Shown here piece after piece: positions 62,201 through 62,957 of a stretch of DNA of 64,000 bases. The stretch covers positions 56,530,372-56,594,371 of the forward strand of contig CM051518.1 in NCBI GenBank assembly GCA_028015205.1, written 5' to 3'. Below the pieces are notes generated by a model. That model did no database searches, was not told the DNA's origin, and was given only the letters and a program-made list of their open reading frames with translations. Both the position numbers and the translations under genes were made by a program. Source of the stretch: Mytilisepta virgata (Eukaryota; Mollusca; Bivalvia; Mytilida; Mytilidae). Position 1 is the stretch's first letter. The number at the start of each line of letters is the position of its first letter.

Positions 62201-62957
62201 CAATTTGGTTTAAAGTTCTACAGAGCTTATGTTTTATATTTGTAATGCACTGACTATAAATATGTCTGTCTGTCTGTGTGGCCTTAGGTGGTCCTCTTTC
62301 AGAATTGTATCTGATGACCCAGCCTGCCATCCAAGATGGCCACAAGAGCCAACATAGTTTAATATAGGACCTTATGGGAAATTTAATTAAAGATACTTGG
62401 CAGAAATGGATTTTAGGTGGTCCTATTTCATAATTATATCAGATGACCCTGAATGTCAACTAAGTAGTTTGAAACCAATGAGCCAGTTGGAACTTGACAC
62501 CAAGCGATACAGATCCTGGGTTTTTTTTTATAATTAACTGAGCTTGAATAGTTTCATTATCTGATGACATTGTATACTAATTTTTTTTAATATTGAAATA
62601 TTCATTTTGTACAAATATCTTGTGTAACTTGTGATGAACTGTTAATTTAGGGAGAACCTGGATTGGATGGTTTCCCTGGTTTATCAGGAAATAGGGGAGA
62701 ACCAGGAATAAATGGTATTAGAGGAGAAATAGGTAGGGAAGGTCTACCAGGAGAACCTGGTCCAGATGGTAGAGATGGATTCCCAGGTTTATCAGGTACC
62801 AAAGGAGAAAGGGGAGATGACGGATCATCTGGAATTCCAGGTTTTCAAGGACCCCCAGGAGATAGCGGTCAGTCTGGATTCCCTGGATTGAGAGGAAGCC
62901 CAGGAGACGATGGGTTGGCTGGGTTACCTGGTATTAGAGGAGAACCAGGAATTCCAG
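2206..62957 (+). CDS. Collagen type IV alpha chain gene, 5' part (overview of 30 exons)
   Basis: This entry spans the whole partial gene; the exons are listed separately. Joined, they give 1,257 codons plus one base with no stop: signal peptide (residues 1-23), 7S region with Cys 25, 28, 33, 35 and 119, then a Gly-X-Y helix with at least 14 short interruptions. Type IV chains trimerise in the ER, are secreted and form the basement-membrane network through the N-terminal 7S tetramer and the C-terminal NC1 domain. The clustered N-terminal cysteines, the GCNGTK motif and the frequent interruptions point to type IV rather than fibrillar collagen. Full chains are usually about 1,650-1,800 residues, so several hundred residues including NC1 should lie beyond the window. 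I cannot tell an alpha1-like from an alpha2-like chain without NC1. Introns reach 8 kb and are full of transposons. Confidence 0.93.
2275..5651 (+). other. Intron 1
   Basis: 3.4 kb of AT-rich intron between the signal-peptide and 7S exons. The only structure I see is the degenerate tandem repeat at 4771-5208. Short open frames at 2765-3052, 3678-3878 and 3913-4155 have no recognisable protein features. Confidence 0.8.
4771..5208 (+). repeat. Degenerate tandem repeat, roughly 150-bp units
   Basis: Phrases such as tagttctcggtactatgag, cagtcatgtaactt and gcatctcatc..aaagtaggtcactgtg recur about three times with indels. The array is diverged and I cannot name its family. Confidence 0.6.
5652..5708 (+). 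CDS. Collagen IV exon 2: 7S cysteine cluster
   Basis: Residues 24-42, [19 protein letters not shown]. Four Cys (25, 28, 33, 35) followed by the start of the GxKG repeat form the N-terminal signature of the collagen IV 7S domain, where cysteines cross-link four trimers. Acceptor tttacag, donor gtgagt, phase 0 on both sides. Confidence 0.92.
6191..6716 (+). repeat. 25-bp minisatellite, about 21 copies
   Basis: The unit is close to acaagacagagcaaacaaaa plus gaatt or gaata, repeated head to tail for 526 bp with only scattered substitutions (gaatt/gaata, gagc/gatc/gtgc, one gaaac). The array ends 70 bp before exon 3. Because 3 x 25 = 75, the minus strand reads as an open frame with a 25-residue hydrophobic Cys-rich period; this is a by-product of the repeat. 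Confidence 0.95.
6787..6921 (+). CDS. Collagen IV exon 3: Gly-X-Y, 7S region
   Basis: Residues 43-87, 15 uninterrupted Gly-X-Y triplets starting GMGGLQGLQ and ending GQQGPR. Acceptor atttcag; donor gtttgt is a weak but valid GT site. Phase 0 on both sides; 135 bp is a multiple of 9 and 45. Confidence 0.92.
7101..7145 (+). CDS. Collagen IV exon 4: Gly-X-Y, 45-bp exon
   Basis: Residues 88-102, five triplets [15 protein letters not shown]. It has the classic 45-bp collagen exon size. Acceptor ttttgcag, donor gtaagt, phase 0. Confidence 0.93.
7146..7849 (+). other. Intron 4
   Basis: 704 bp of AT-rich sequence. I see no repeat, RNA gene or coding signal in it. Confidence 0.8.
7850..7912 (+). CDS. 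Collagen IV exon 5: end of 7S region with conserved Cys
   Basis: Residues 103-123, seven triplets ending GFHGCNGTK. The GCNGTK motif with its Cys (residue 119) is diagnostic of the collagen IV 7S domain, and Asn-Gly-Thr is an N-glycosylation sequon. Cys 119 lies 83 residues after Cys 35, which agrees with the vertebrate alpha1(IV) spacing as I remember it. Acceptor attgtag, donor gtcaga, phase 0. Confidence 0.93.
7935..8162 (+). repeat. Short degenerate repeat in intron 5
   Basis: Variants of 'catgtcataaattcata' and 'tactgcagtgtcat' recur about 7-8 times at irregular 25-45 bp spacing. Low-complexity tandem origin is likely. Confidence 0.5.
8324..8404 (+). CDS. Collagen IV exon 6: Gly-X-Y
   Basis: Residues 124-150, nine uninterrupted triplets from GIKGANGID to GLRGLK. 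Acceptor tttttag, donor gtaata, phase 0, 81 bp. Confidence 0.93.
8440..9062 (+). repeat. Degenerate tandem repeat in intron 6, related to the CTCACCTG family body
   Basis: About four diverged units carry 'gaaact..ggcaattgagac', 'gatggaatggtcctta', 'ccctttcaaaattgtgtc' and 'accaatatg..tgcc'. The same phrases fill 33370-34495. The capping palindrome and terminal CAGGTGAG are absent, so this is a body fragment. Confidence 0.6.
9186..9263 (+). CDS. Collagen IV exon 7: Gly-X-Y with a two-residue interruption
   Basis: Residues 151-176. Triplets GEP GGL GFP are followed by a shortened GI, then [16 protein letters not shown] missing Y residue of this kind is a standard collagen IV imperfection. The 78-bp length is not a multiple of 9 because of it. 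Acceptor caatag, donor gtaagt, phase 0. Confidence 0.92.
9505..11434 (+). mobile_element. Poly-T/poly-G-rich repeat element, 5'-truncated, with a 769-bp internal duplication
   Basis: The right end (11377-11434, catctgcggtcgtatctagc to gcattttatt) matches the ends of the copies at 14055-16143 and 37891-39720, but the left hairpin is missing. The body from 9822 (gcaattctccacagcatatt) repeats almost exactly from 10591. Each unit has runs of T followed by G up to 16 long, three copies of a 35-bp subrepeat (ttgcacagtattgYgcaata), and a block of about 320 bp starting near ttatcaaaactttattatta. No protein of its own is visible, so it is non-autonomous; the class is unknown to me. Confidence 0.75.
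9959..10066 (+). repeat. 35-bp palindromic subrepeat array, three copies
   Basis: Three copies of tcaattgcacagtattgcgc followed by aatagca, each containing the imperfect palindrome TTGCAC-agtatt-GTGCAA. The array recurs at 10728-10827, and in two-copy form at 15069-15140 and 15797-15866. Confidence 0.85.
11590..11652 (+). CDS. Collagen IV exon 8: Gly-X-Y
   Basis: Residues 177-197, seven triplets [21 protein letters not shown]. Acceptor ttttgtag, donor gtaact, phase 0. It starts 156 bp after the preceding mobile element ends. Confidence 0.92.
11653..13088 (+). other. Intron 8
   Basis: 1.4 kb AT-rich intron. The only structure is a two-unit degenerate tandem repeat at about 12790-13025 (ttaagtgcaaaaattaaatt / ttgcatatcaaatgaaag, about 130 bp per unit). 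The open frames at 11870-12055 and 12609-12809 have no recognisable features. Confidence 0.7.
13089..13169 (+). CDS. Collagen IV exon 9: Gly-X-Y with a Gly substitution
   Basis: Residues 198-224. Triplets [18 protein letters not shown], then SEI where Ser replaces Gly, then GPK GDQ. The length is kept at 81 bp, so the interruption comes from substitution rather than an indel. Acceptor tctttag, donor gtaagc, phase 0. Confidence 0.92.
13765..13935 (-). repeat. Fragment of the interspersed mussel-type repeat also at 29495-30135
   Basis: Read on the minus strand it gives the gaatggaaacagggaatgag..agagacaacaac start and the cacccagaggtaggcttcag segment of the copy at 29495-30135. Only the first ~170 bp are present. 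Confidence 0.65.
14055..16143 (+). mobile_element. Hairpin-capped poly-T/poly-G element, longest copy
   Basis: It begins with the near-palindrome TACGACYGCAAAATTTTTGC..GGTCRTA (14057-14085) and a GTCGTCGTC-rich stretch. Three tandem ~160-bp units follow (14141-14600: tttggttttcgcac, ggttgggattg, gggagttttggtccc), then two copies of the ~730-bp T/G-rich body (14931 and 15661), then the terminal segment tctgcggtcgtatctagctg to gcatttta. There is no coding capacity. A capped start plus internal tandem units resembles non-autonomous Helitron-like bivalve elements, but that class is inference. Confidence 0.75.
16418..16582 (+). CDS. Collagen IV exon 10: Gly-X-Y with a long interruption
   Basis: Residues 225-279. 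Five triplets, then a 13-residue non-helical insert [13 protein letters not shown], then nine triplets from GKK to GEK. The interruption is rich in Ile/Val/Pro. Acceptor ttaatag, donor gtaagt, phase 0, 165 bp. Confidence 0.92.
16835..17765 (+). mobile_element. CTCACCTG-family element, complete copy in intron 10
   Basis: It starts with the palindrome AGCTCACCTGACCC-aaa-GGGTCAAGTGAGCT (16835-16865) followed by attctcatcacttggc, a phrase shared by all copies. The body is degenerate repeats (aaagtccatagcaaccaa..). It ends in GGTGAGTGATTCAGGCTCTT plus GGGAGCCTCTTG, a second small hairpin. No protein is encoded. Confidence 0.85.
17898..19142 (+). mobile_element. CTCACCTG-family element, 5'-truncated, with ~150-bp tandem body
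   Basis: About seven units contain 'aaattcaagatggctgc', 'ggacttagtttaacattgga', 'ccctatggggaaatttgtac' and 'cttcttgtcagaaactac'. The end is the family terminus, aattcaggctccatggagcc. The opening palindrome is absent. Confidence 0.75.
19143..19590 (+). repeat. GACCTTGACCTCA-family fragment (3' part)
   Basis: It carries the family phrases ttcttggtgggtacatgccc, accttgaactcaattt and ggttaagtccatttctc, and the family end actcaggtgagacattta..gtgtccactcttgtta. It matches the larger copy at 22936-24122. Confidence 0.7.
19989..20051 (+). CDS. Collagen IV exon 11: Gly-X-Y
   Basis: Residues 280-300, seven triplets [21 protein letters not shown]. Acceptor aattctag, donor gtaagt, phase 0, 63 bp. Confidence 0.93.
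20454..20605. repeat. Foldback (hairpin) repeat
   Basis: GTAGTGGGGGGGAATATGAA..GATTTATTCACATC (from 20470) is answered by GATGTGAAGAAATC..TTCATATTTCCCCC plus ACTAC (to 20586). Weaker pairing extends outward through catttattgca / tgctataaatg. The loop is short and contains gggcttgcctgagggg. Probably a MITE or foldback remnant. Confidence 0.8.
21697..21753 (+). CDS. Candidate extra exon (11b) encoding a collagen interruption
   Basis: Between exons 11 and 12, an acceptor aaattgcag opens a 57-bp in-frame segment of 19 codons (starts [10 protein letters not shown], ends ALHKIQ) followed by a gtattg donor. Phase 0 at both ends fits its neighbours exactly. It begins with Gly and its Ile/Val/Pro/Tyr make-up resembles the interruptions in exons 10 and 18. 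Against it: no Gly-X-Y triplets, a mediocre donor, and only 35 bp to exon 12, which is very short for an intron here. Confidence 0.3.
21789..21887 (+). CDS. Collagen IV exon 12: Gly-X-Y
   Basis: Residues 301-333, eleven uninterrupted triplets from GKR GKD to GFK GVK. Basic residues are frequent. Acceptor aattttag, donor gtaaag, phase 0, 99 bp. Confidence 0.93.
21888..22712 (+). other. Intron 12
   Basis: 825 bp of AT-rich sequence with no repeat or coding signal that I can see. Confidence 0.75.
22713..22766 (+). CDS. Collagen IV exon 13: Gly-X-Y with two RGD motifs
   Basis: Residues 334-351, [18 protein letters not shown]: six triplets in the classic 54-bp exon size. It contains RGDN and RGDE, potential integrin-binding sequences if exposed. 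Acceptor tttttag, donor gtaaga; last exon of the strictly phase-0 block. Confidence 0.93.
22936..24122 (+). mobile_element. GACCTTGACCTCA-family element with six ~145-bp tandem units
   Basis: It opens near ttgtcacgcctgcaacgctg. The body repeats at 23244, 23391, 23538, 23682, 23812 and 23957 (marked by agttcttggtgggtacatg), each unit carrying 'ccttgacctcaatttcatg', 'ggttaagtccatttctc' and 'aactgtaatacctagaccc'. It ends with atactcaggtgagacatgtg and ttgtccactctt. Non-coding; probably a non-autonomous transposon with an internal satellite. Confidence 0.8.
24282..24363. repeat. Foldback repeat with ~28-bp perfect arms
   Basis: ACTTGCTACAAGTCCCTCTC plus TAATAATT is followed, after about 26 bp, by its exact reverse complement AATTATTA plus GAGAGGGACTTGTAGCAAGT. 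It is a solitary hairpin just upstream of the inverted arms at 24650-26235. Confidence 0.85.
24650..24958 (-). repeat. Left arm of a diverged inverted repeat
   Basis: On the minus strand this segment aligns with 25915-26235 on the plus strand. Shared phrases include tctggtcaaaataccttg, ctgcaaggat, and ggatagacaccgtg with its flanks. Translated pieces of the two arms (for example the ISILLSRI / VSILLSKI stretch) also look alike, but neither is an intact gene. Confidence 0.75.
24973..25665 (+). pseudogene. LINE-type reverse transcriptase fragment
   Basis: The frame reads through typical non-LTR retrotransposon RT motifs: [16 protein letters not shown], then [12 protein letters not shown] and [16 protein letters not shown], then [14 protein letters not shown], then [19 protein letters not shown]. 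One in-frame stop (TAA, 25378-25380) breaks it. The fragment starts just before the fingers region and ends before the catalytic YxDD, so it is truncated on both sides and dead. It lies inside intron 13 in sense orientation, between the inverted arms. Confidence 0.85.
25915..26235 (+). repeat. Right arm of the diverged inverted repeat
   Basis: Counterpart of 24650-24958 in opposite orientation. Together they bracket the LINE fragment. The arms are clearly related but diverged, so this is either an old inverted duplication or a long-TIR element that was later invaded. Confidence 0.75.
26558..26810 (+). mobile_element. tRNA-derived SINE
   Basis: The first ~88 bp look like a tRNA-related head: an A-box-like tgactgagtgg (26566-26576) and a B-box-like gagttcgaatctc (26623-26635). 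A non-tRNA body follows with ggtcggtggttctctccagg and actgtggcttcctcc, which resembles a conserved central domain seen in many metazoan SINEs. The tail is aacaaacaaac then poly-T. It is not a functional tRNA gene: acceptor-stem pairing is poor and it continues straight into the SINE body. Confidence 0.8.
26970..27189 (+). CDS. Collagen IV exon 14: Gly-X-Y, first exon ending in a split Gly codon
   Basis: Residues 352-424 plus one base. An early interruption GEIRIDLE, then 17 triplets (rich in GPP, GLP), then GFSNP, then GEP GEP. Acceptor cattttag, donor gtatgt. The exon ends after the first G of a Gly codon, so the following intron is phase 1. Confidence 0.93.
27380..28577 (+). mobile_element. 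CTCACCTG-family element in intron 14, copy 1
   Basis: It opens aggtcacctggcc..gatgtgagct followed by tagtcatcaattggcgtctg. The ~150-bp tandem body has 'gaaacttgacaggaagcatc', 'tatgggaggttctttacaaa' and 'atggccgccatgggc..ttcttgtttctgattg'. It ends ccaggtgagcaatacagg and agcctaggagcctc. A second copy follows after 85 bp. Confidence 0.85.
28663..29056 (+). mobile_element. CTCACCTG-family element in intron 14, short copy 2
   Basis: Opening palindrome agctcacctgaccc-aaa-gggtcaaatgagct and closing ccaggtgagcagtacaggct plus cttgagagcctct are both intact around a short body. The element ends only 28 bp before exon 15, so it lies within or next to that exon's branch-point region. Confidence 0.85.
29085..29390 (+). 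CDS. Collagen IV exon 15: long Gly-X-Y exon, GLPGERGD site
   Basis: Residues 425-526 (306 bp), phase 1 on both sides. Mostly triplets, with interruptions GRDVV and GLGFDVT. It contains GLPGER, a sequence known (as GLOGER) to bind collagen-binding integrins in vertebrate collagens, overlapping an RGD. Acceptor ttgttag, donor gtatta. Confidence 0.93.
29495..30135 (+). repeat. Interspersed mussel-type repeat
   Basis: It starts agaatggaaaaggggaatgt and gccaaagagacaataacc, is unusually C-rich for this window (aaccccacacccagaggcgg), and ends with aatccttcccgttaggggtt and cccgtataatgccaacaac. I recognise this as a very common interspersed sequence of Mytilus genomes. The two long minus-strand open frames across it (29475-29708, 29660-29938) come from its base composition. 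Confidence 0.75.
30136..30842 (+). repeat. Intron 15 sequence ending in a CTCACCTG-family 3' fragment
   Basis: 30136-30540 shows nothing beyond AT-rich intron. From about 30590 the family phrase ctgaaactactgagtgaaat appears, and the segment ends aggtgatcagcgcaggctcc plus taggaacctctag, a mutated version of the family terminus. The body is diverged. Confidence 0.6.
31159..31239 (+). CDS. Collagen IV exon 16: Gly-X-Y with a Cys-pair interruption
   Basis: Residues 527-553. (G)PK GDD, then CGICPA, which breaks the Gly register and places two Cys three residues apart, then [15 protein letters not shown]. Cysteine-bearing interruptions are known in collagen IV and may form local disulfides. Phase 1 on both sides; acceptor tttttag, donor gtattg. 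Confidence 0.93.
31456..31553 (+). CDS. Collagen IV exon 17: Gly-X-Y
   Basis: Residues 554-586. It opens with an imperfect GFDALD, then [27 protein letters not shown]. The acceptor is ctcaaag, a less common AAG site behind a pyrimidine tract. Starts in phase 1 and ends in phase 0 (donor gtaaga). Confidence 0.9.
31640..32620 (+). mobile_element. CCGGGTTGC-capped element with ~180-bp tandem units
   Basis: It opens ggccgggttgcacagagtgc plus aaatccgggtt, then a GGGCGGGC-rich stretch. About four tandem units repeat at 31723, 31904, 32083 and 32264 (tacctattttgtgaaatcaa, cttgaaacttcatagaatgt, gaagatgtgcacctca). It closes with agcaacccggcc (about 32600), the reverse complement of the opening. Non-coding, with the same cap-plus-satellite plan as the other families. 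Confidence 0.75.
32856..33012. repeat. Foldback repeat
   Basis: gttcatgacactgagggtca..tatatggactggttggtc..aaaaattatatggac on the left pairs with gtccataUAA-type sequence on the right (gtccatataatttttggagg, gaccaaccggtccatata, gacccgaagtgtcatgaac). The arms are about 65 bp with few mismatches. Further tatatggaccggc copies follow to 33120. Confidence 0.85.
33370..34495 (+). repeat. Degenerate tandem repeat, CTCACCTG-family body
   Basis: About seven diverged ~140-bp units: 'gaaactacttgggcaattgagac', 'gatggaatggtccttag', 'cccctttcaaaattgtgtc', 'ccaacaaatatggccac'. No opening palindrome is seen. A weak end at atccgaagggcctttag resembles the family's closing hairpin. Confidence 0.65.
34638..34838 (+). 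CDS. Collagen IV exon 18: Gly-X-Y with a 13-residue interruption
   Basis: Residues 587-653. Six triplets, then [13 protein letters not shown], then twelve triplets including GER GDR (an RGD). Phase 0 on both sides; acceptor ttttcag, donor gtaagt. 201 bp, all in one open frame. Confidence 0.93.
34839..35422 (+). other. Intron 18
   Basis: 584 bp of AT-rich sequence with no recognisable element. Confidence 0.75.
35423..35591 (+). CDS. Collagen IV exon 19: Gly-X-Y
   Basis: Residues 654-709 plus one base. Nine triplets, the short interruption GESIP, then eight triplets ending GLP GFK. Acceptor gctttag; donor gtatgt after the first G of a Gly codon. Phase 0 in, phase 1 out. Confidence 0.93.
35592..36375 (+). 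other. Intron 19
   Basis: 784 bp, AT-rich. I see no tandem repeat, hairpin or coding feature. Confidence 0.7.
36376..36492 (+). CDS. Collagen IV exon 20: Gly-X-Y with a long interruption
   Basis: Residues 710-748. (G)LK, then [15 protein letters not shown] as a non-helical stretch, then [21 protein letters not shown]. Phase 1 on both sides; acceptor attacag, donor gtatat. The next intron (8.1 kb) carries the DIRS element. Confidence 0.93.
36824..36940 (+). repeat. DIRS terminal inverted repeat, left copy
   Basis: Starts ttaataatgaaccttttaca, contains gccaggccgcacacc and ttttcaatgaccactgc, ends cctctttttac. It pairs with 44275-44399. Confidence 0.85.
37147..37888 (-). pseudogene. DIRS tyrosine recombinase, C-terminal (catalytic) half
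   Basis: The minus strand reads [34 protein letters not shown] (with the first catalytic Arg), LLKTTRP and VRTLEYY. After a frameshift come [35 protein letters not shown] with the terminal Tyr, and a short tail. This is the DIRS recombinase pattern, but the catalytic HxxR box reads CSYR (His lost) and the frame is broken near 37400, so it is inactive. Its N-terminal half lies at 39723-40135, beyond an insertion. Confidence 0.85.
37891..39720 (+). mobile_element. Hairpin-capped poly-T/poly-G element inserted in the DIRS recombinase gene
   Basis: It opens with TACGACCGCAAAATTTTTGC..GGTCGTA and GTCGTCGTCGTCC, then about two ~160-bp units (37985-38330), one T/G-rich body unit with a 23-base G run (38638-38660), and closes tctgcggtcgtatcaagctg to gcatttta. 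The flanking DIRS coding frame continues across the junctions if the element plus a 2-bp TT duplication is ignored, which fixes both ends. No protein is encoded. Confidence 0.85.
39723..40135 (-). pseudogene. DIRS tyrosine recombinase, N-terminal half, with linker from RNase H
   Basis: The minus strand reads [32 protein letters not shown] (the segment DIRS elements carry between RNase H and recombinase), then [20 protein letters not shown] and [14 protein letters not shown], the SAM-like core-binding domain. It stops abruptly at the end of the inserted element. Confidence 0.85.
40452..41637 (+). mobile_element. GACCTTGACCTCA-family element inserted in the DIRS RNase H region
   Basis: It opens with the hairpin GTCGAGCCTGCGAC..AGCTCGAC (40452-40484) and tatggtgatccggcggcggc. 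About five tandem units of 147 or 132 bp follow (marked by gtgttttggcctg at 40972, 41119, 41251, 41383, 41530), and it ends gacaggcgagatatttttgt and gtcaactcttgtt. The 134-aa repeat-bearing open frame at 41119-41523 follows from the 132-bp period (44 codons). DIRS sequence resumes on both sides. Confidence 0.8.
41641..42000 (-). pseudogene. DIRS RNase H fragment
   Basis: The minus strand reads [35 protein letters not shown], the DIRS RNase H start with its catalytic Asp. Then, in shifted frame, the [14 protein letters not shown] segment. A further piece ([12 protein letters not shown] and on) lies at about 40290-40440 beyond the insertion. Confidence 0.8.
42120..42860 (-). pseudogene. DIRS reverse transcriptase
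   Basis: Open for about 242 codons on the minus strand. Motifs in order: [47 protein letters not shown] (first catalytic Asp), [21 protein letters not shown] (catalytic YLDD at 42323-42334), FLGYIID. The order and spacing are those of DIRS/Ty3-like RT, and the context shows DIRS. Frameshifts near 42850 and 42120 separate it from the gag-like and RNase H parts. Confidence 0.88.
42930..44047 (-). pseudogene. DIRS gag-like region
   Basis: Broken open frames on the minus strand: an acidic/charged N-terminal part (44047-43838), a Lys/Arg-rich segment ([11 protein letters not shown]), an acidic Asn/Asp/Glu-rich stretch (43560-43255), and a basic C-terminal part with [12 protein letters not shown]. 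Composition and position in front of RT fit the DIRS gag-like protein; I see no zinc knuckle. At least two frame breaks. Confidence 0.7.
44275..44399 (-). repeat. DIRS terminal inverted repeat, right copy
   Basis: Starts gtaaaagaggttgttattag, contains tggtcattgaaaat and aaggcgtgcggcct, ends ggttcattatta. Reverse complement of 36824-36940 with scattered differences. Confidence 0.85.
44585..44799 (+). CDS. Collagen IV exon 21: uninterrupted Gly-X-Y
   Basis: Residues 749-820, 24 unbroken triplets from (G)EK GGT GTP to GLK GPT. Phase 1 in, phase 0 out; acceptor tttttag, donor gtaagt. The DIRS element ends 185 bp upstream. Confidence 0.94.
45108..45182 (-). repeat. Fragment of the interspersed mussel-type repeat
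   Basis: The minus strand gives tagagaatggaaacggggaa and tgtttcaaagagacaacaac, the start of the repeat seen at 29495-30135. Confidence 0.65.
45380..45786 (+). repeat. TACCCCCACT-capped repeat, 5' fragment
   Basis: It begins with the hairpin TACCCCCACTctgcgaAGTGGGTGGTA (45384-45411) followed by ctggattcaccttgtccgtc, the same cap-then-'gtccgtcc' plan as other families here. No tandem units or end are visible before the next element begins. Confidence 0.55.
45787..46895 (+). mobile_element. CTCACCTG-family element in intron 21, 3' end missing
   Basis: It opens agctcacctggccg-aaggccatgtgagct then tttgtcatcacttggcgtcc. About seven ~150-bp units follow ('ggccaaatggaacgaaacttg', 'acaggaagcatctatgggag', 'acaaacatggccgcca'). 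It stops near 46895 without CAGGTGAG or the closing hairpin. Confidence 0.82.
46896..48118 (+). other. Intron 21, right part
   Basis: 1.2 kb of AT-rich sequence. A ~45-bp phrase (ttttcaagaaattaatatgg plus ttagccc) is duplicated at about 47081 and 47128. Otherwise I see nothing. Confidence 0.65.
48119..48272 (+). CDS. Collagen IV exon 22: Gly-X-Y with interruption GRVPDNIVP
   Basis: Residues 821-871 plus one base. GDQ GLP, then GRVPDNIVP, then twelve triplets ([15 protein letters not shown] ...). Phase 0 in, phase 1 out; acceptor tctttag, donor gttggt (weak GT site). Confidence 0.92.
48709..48825 (+). CDS. Collagen IV exon 23: uninterrupted Gly-X-Y
   Basis: Residues 872-910, thirteen triplets from (G)YP GRD GTP to GFP GLK. 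Phase 1 on both sides; acceptor attccag, donor gtttgt. 117 bp, a multiple of 9. Confidence 0.93.
48985..50316 (+). mobile_element. CTCACCTG-family element in intron 23, complete, about seven 165-bp units
   Basis: Opening palindrome agctcacctggccc-aaa-gggccatgtgagct, then attgccatcacttagcatcc. Units marked by gcagcaatggtccttagg at 49101, 49266, 49432, 49598, 49760, 49926 and 50088, spacing 162-166 bp, each with 'atccaagatggccaccagag' and 'gatcttcttgtctgaaacca'. It closes ccaggtgagcgatagaggct plus cctgggagcatct. The clearest copy in the window. Confidence 0.9.
50345..50870 (+). repeat. GGGAATTCGGGA-motif repeat
   Basis: Six or so copies of a gggaattcgggat-type motif with variants (caggaattcgggatttact, acgggaattcgggatttttt, cgggaattcgggagccatc) in an otherwise T-rich sequence, ending at a C-rich cctaccccccctcac. 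Family unknown to me. Confidence 0.6.
50992..51162 (+). CDS. Collagen IV exon 24: uninterrupted Gly-X-Y
   Basis: Residues 911-967, nineteen triplets from (G)ER GFS GAP to GLN GLK. Phase 1 on both sides; acceptor tctgcag, donor gttaga (weak). 171 bp. Confidence 0.93.
51455..51535 (+). CDS. Collagen IV exon 25: uninterrupted Gly-X-Y
   Basis: Residues 968-994, nine triplets (G)[26 protein letters not shown]. Phase 1 on both sides; acceptor tttaaag, donor gtaaat. 81 bp. Confidence 0.92.
51632..52068 (+). repeat. TACCCCACG-start repeat with two ~161-bp units
   Basis: It opens ataccccacgaaacaaagtt. Two units start gcaactcctctgaaaccaca at 51698 and 51859, and it closes near gtaggggcatggggtatgtg. 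Non-coding; the plan is similar to the other capped families. Confidence 0.65.
52955..53832 (+). mobile_element. CTCACCTG-family element in intron 25, first bases missing
   Basis: It begins inside the opening palindrome (aaggccatgtgagctattgc) and has about five degenerate units ('ggcagcaatggtccttag', 'accaagatggccgtcac', 'aatcttcttgtctgaaact'). The end is intact: ccaggtgagcgatgccggct plus cttcggagcctct. Confidence 0.82.
53860..54450 (+). repeat. ~160-bp tandem repeat related to 31640-32620
   Basis: Phrases aatcaactcctcctacggtt, tcaatccag, gtttgtatatataatgg and acatgtgcacctcctattat recur about four times. The theme parallels the units at 31723-32405 (tcaactcctcctacagtttt), so the two look like diverged members of one family. 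Confidence 0.65.
54558..54719 (+). CDS. Collagen IV exon 26: uninterrupted Gly-X-Y
   Basis: Residues 995-1048, eighteen triplets from (G)ET GDS GRN to GEN GIP. Phase 1 on both sides; acceptor cctacag, donor gtaatt. 162 bp (3 x 54). Confidence 0.94.
54720..55340 (+). other. Intron 26
   Basis: 621 bp. A phrase built on 'ggccaatagggccagt' / 'ggccaatggggcctgt' / 'actggccctat' recurs at 55070-55210, perhaps a small degenerate repeat. Nothing else is seen. Confidence 0.6.
55341..55436 (+). CDS. Collagen IV exon 27: Gly-X-Y with short interruption GPSIK
   Basis: Residues 1049-1080. Eight triplets, GPSIK, then GEQ. Phase 1 on both sides; acceptor tttttag, donor gtatgc. 96 bp, not a multiple of 9 because of the two extra residues. 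Confidence 0.93.
55731..55845. repeat. Foldback repeat in intron 27
   Basis: attatgaaatttatcaactc..taattaaattttcattttta pairs with taaaaaatgaaatttgatta..gtggataaatttcataat around a short loop containing gaggcttgtctgagt. The loop word resembles the gcttgcctgag loop of the foldback at 20454-20605. Confidence 0.8.
55846..57419 (+). other. Intron 27, left part
   Basis: 1.6 kb of AT-rich sequence after the foldback. I see no repeat family, RNA gene or credible coding region; the minus-strand frame at 56912-57100 has no recognisable features. Confidence 0.6.
57420..60140 (+). repeat. ~134-bp tandem (satellite-like) array, interrupted
   Basis: Units carry catggggaataagaaaatata, tggtttaggggtggggattt, taacggtttatgagataatt and ggggaagcgaggtatgtgtc. 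The marker aataagaaaat falls at 59461, 59595, 59730, 59865 and 59998 (133-135 bp apart). Diverged units lie at about 57784 and 57917, left of an inserted 1.27-kb element. The earliest part (57420-57770) is more degenerate and includes a C run at 57722-57737. Edges are approximate. Confidence 0.8.
57981..59253. mobile_element. 1.27-kb element with terminal inverted repeats inside the 134-bp array
   Basis: The left end TTACCGTATTTTGGTATGTA plus TAGTGCGCA (57981-58009) is matched by the right end TGCGCACTATACATACC plus AAAAAACGGTAA (to 59253). Inside, gtgcgcaccccctttc and gcgcacccctcttac extend the symmetry. No transposase is recognisable; the longest frame (58793-59176, minus, 127 codons) has no known motif. 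Probably a non-autonomous DNA transposon. Confidence 0.8.
60141..60873 (+). other. Intron 27, right end
   Basis: AT-rich sequence with a local inverted repeat agtctcccacttcatttggg / agact (60426-60453). Nothing else is recognised before the exon 28 acceptor. Confidence 0.6.
60874..60963 (+). CDS. Collagen IV exon 28: uninterrupted Gly-X-Y
   Basis: Residues 1081-1110, ten triplets (G)[29 protein letters not shown]. Phase 1 on both sides; acceptor tttttag, donor gtacaa. 90 bp. Confidence 0.93.
61308..61441 (+). CDS. Collagen IV exon 29: uninterrupted Gly-X-Y with RGD
   Basis: Residues 1111-1155, fifteen triplets (G)[11 protein letters not shown] ... GPK GQR; GDRGDD contains an RGD. Phase 1 in, phase 0 out; acceptor acatcag, donor gtaaga. 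Confidence 0.94.
61622..62535 (+). mobile_element. CTCACCTG-family element in intron 29, interrupted, first bases missing
   Basis: It begins agggccatgtgagctattgc and carries units with 'ggcagcaatggtacttag' and 'ccatccaagatggccgcc'. The body is interrupted at about 61913-62278 by unrelated AT-rich sequence, then resumes with gtggccttaggtggtcctct. A weak end lies near aagcgatacagatcctggg. Confidence 0.7.
62651..62957 (+). CDS. Collagen IV exon 30: long uninterrupted Gly-X-Y exon
   Basis: Residues 1156-1257 plus one base, 34 unbroken triplets from GEP GLD GFP to GEP GIP; includes GER GDD (an RGD). Phase 0 in, phase 1 out; acceptor aatttag, donor gtaaga. Last exon in the window; the next must begin with the rest of a Gly codon. 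Confidence 0.94.
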
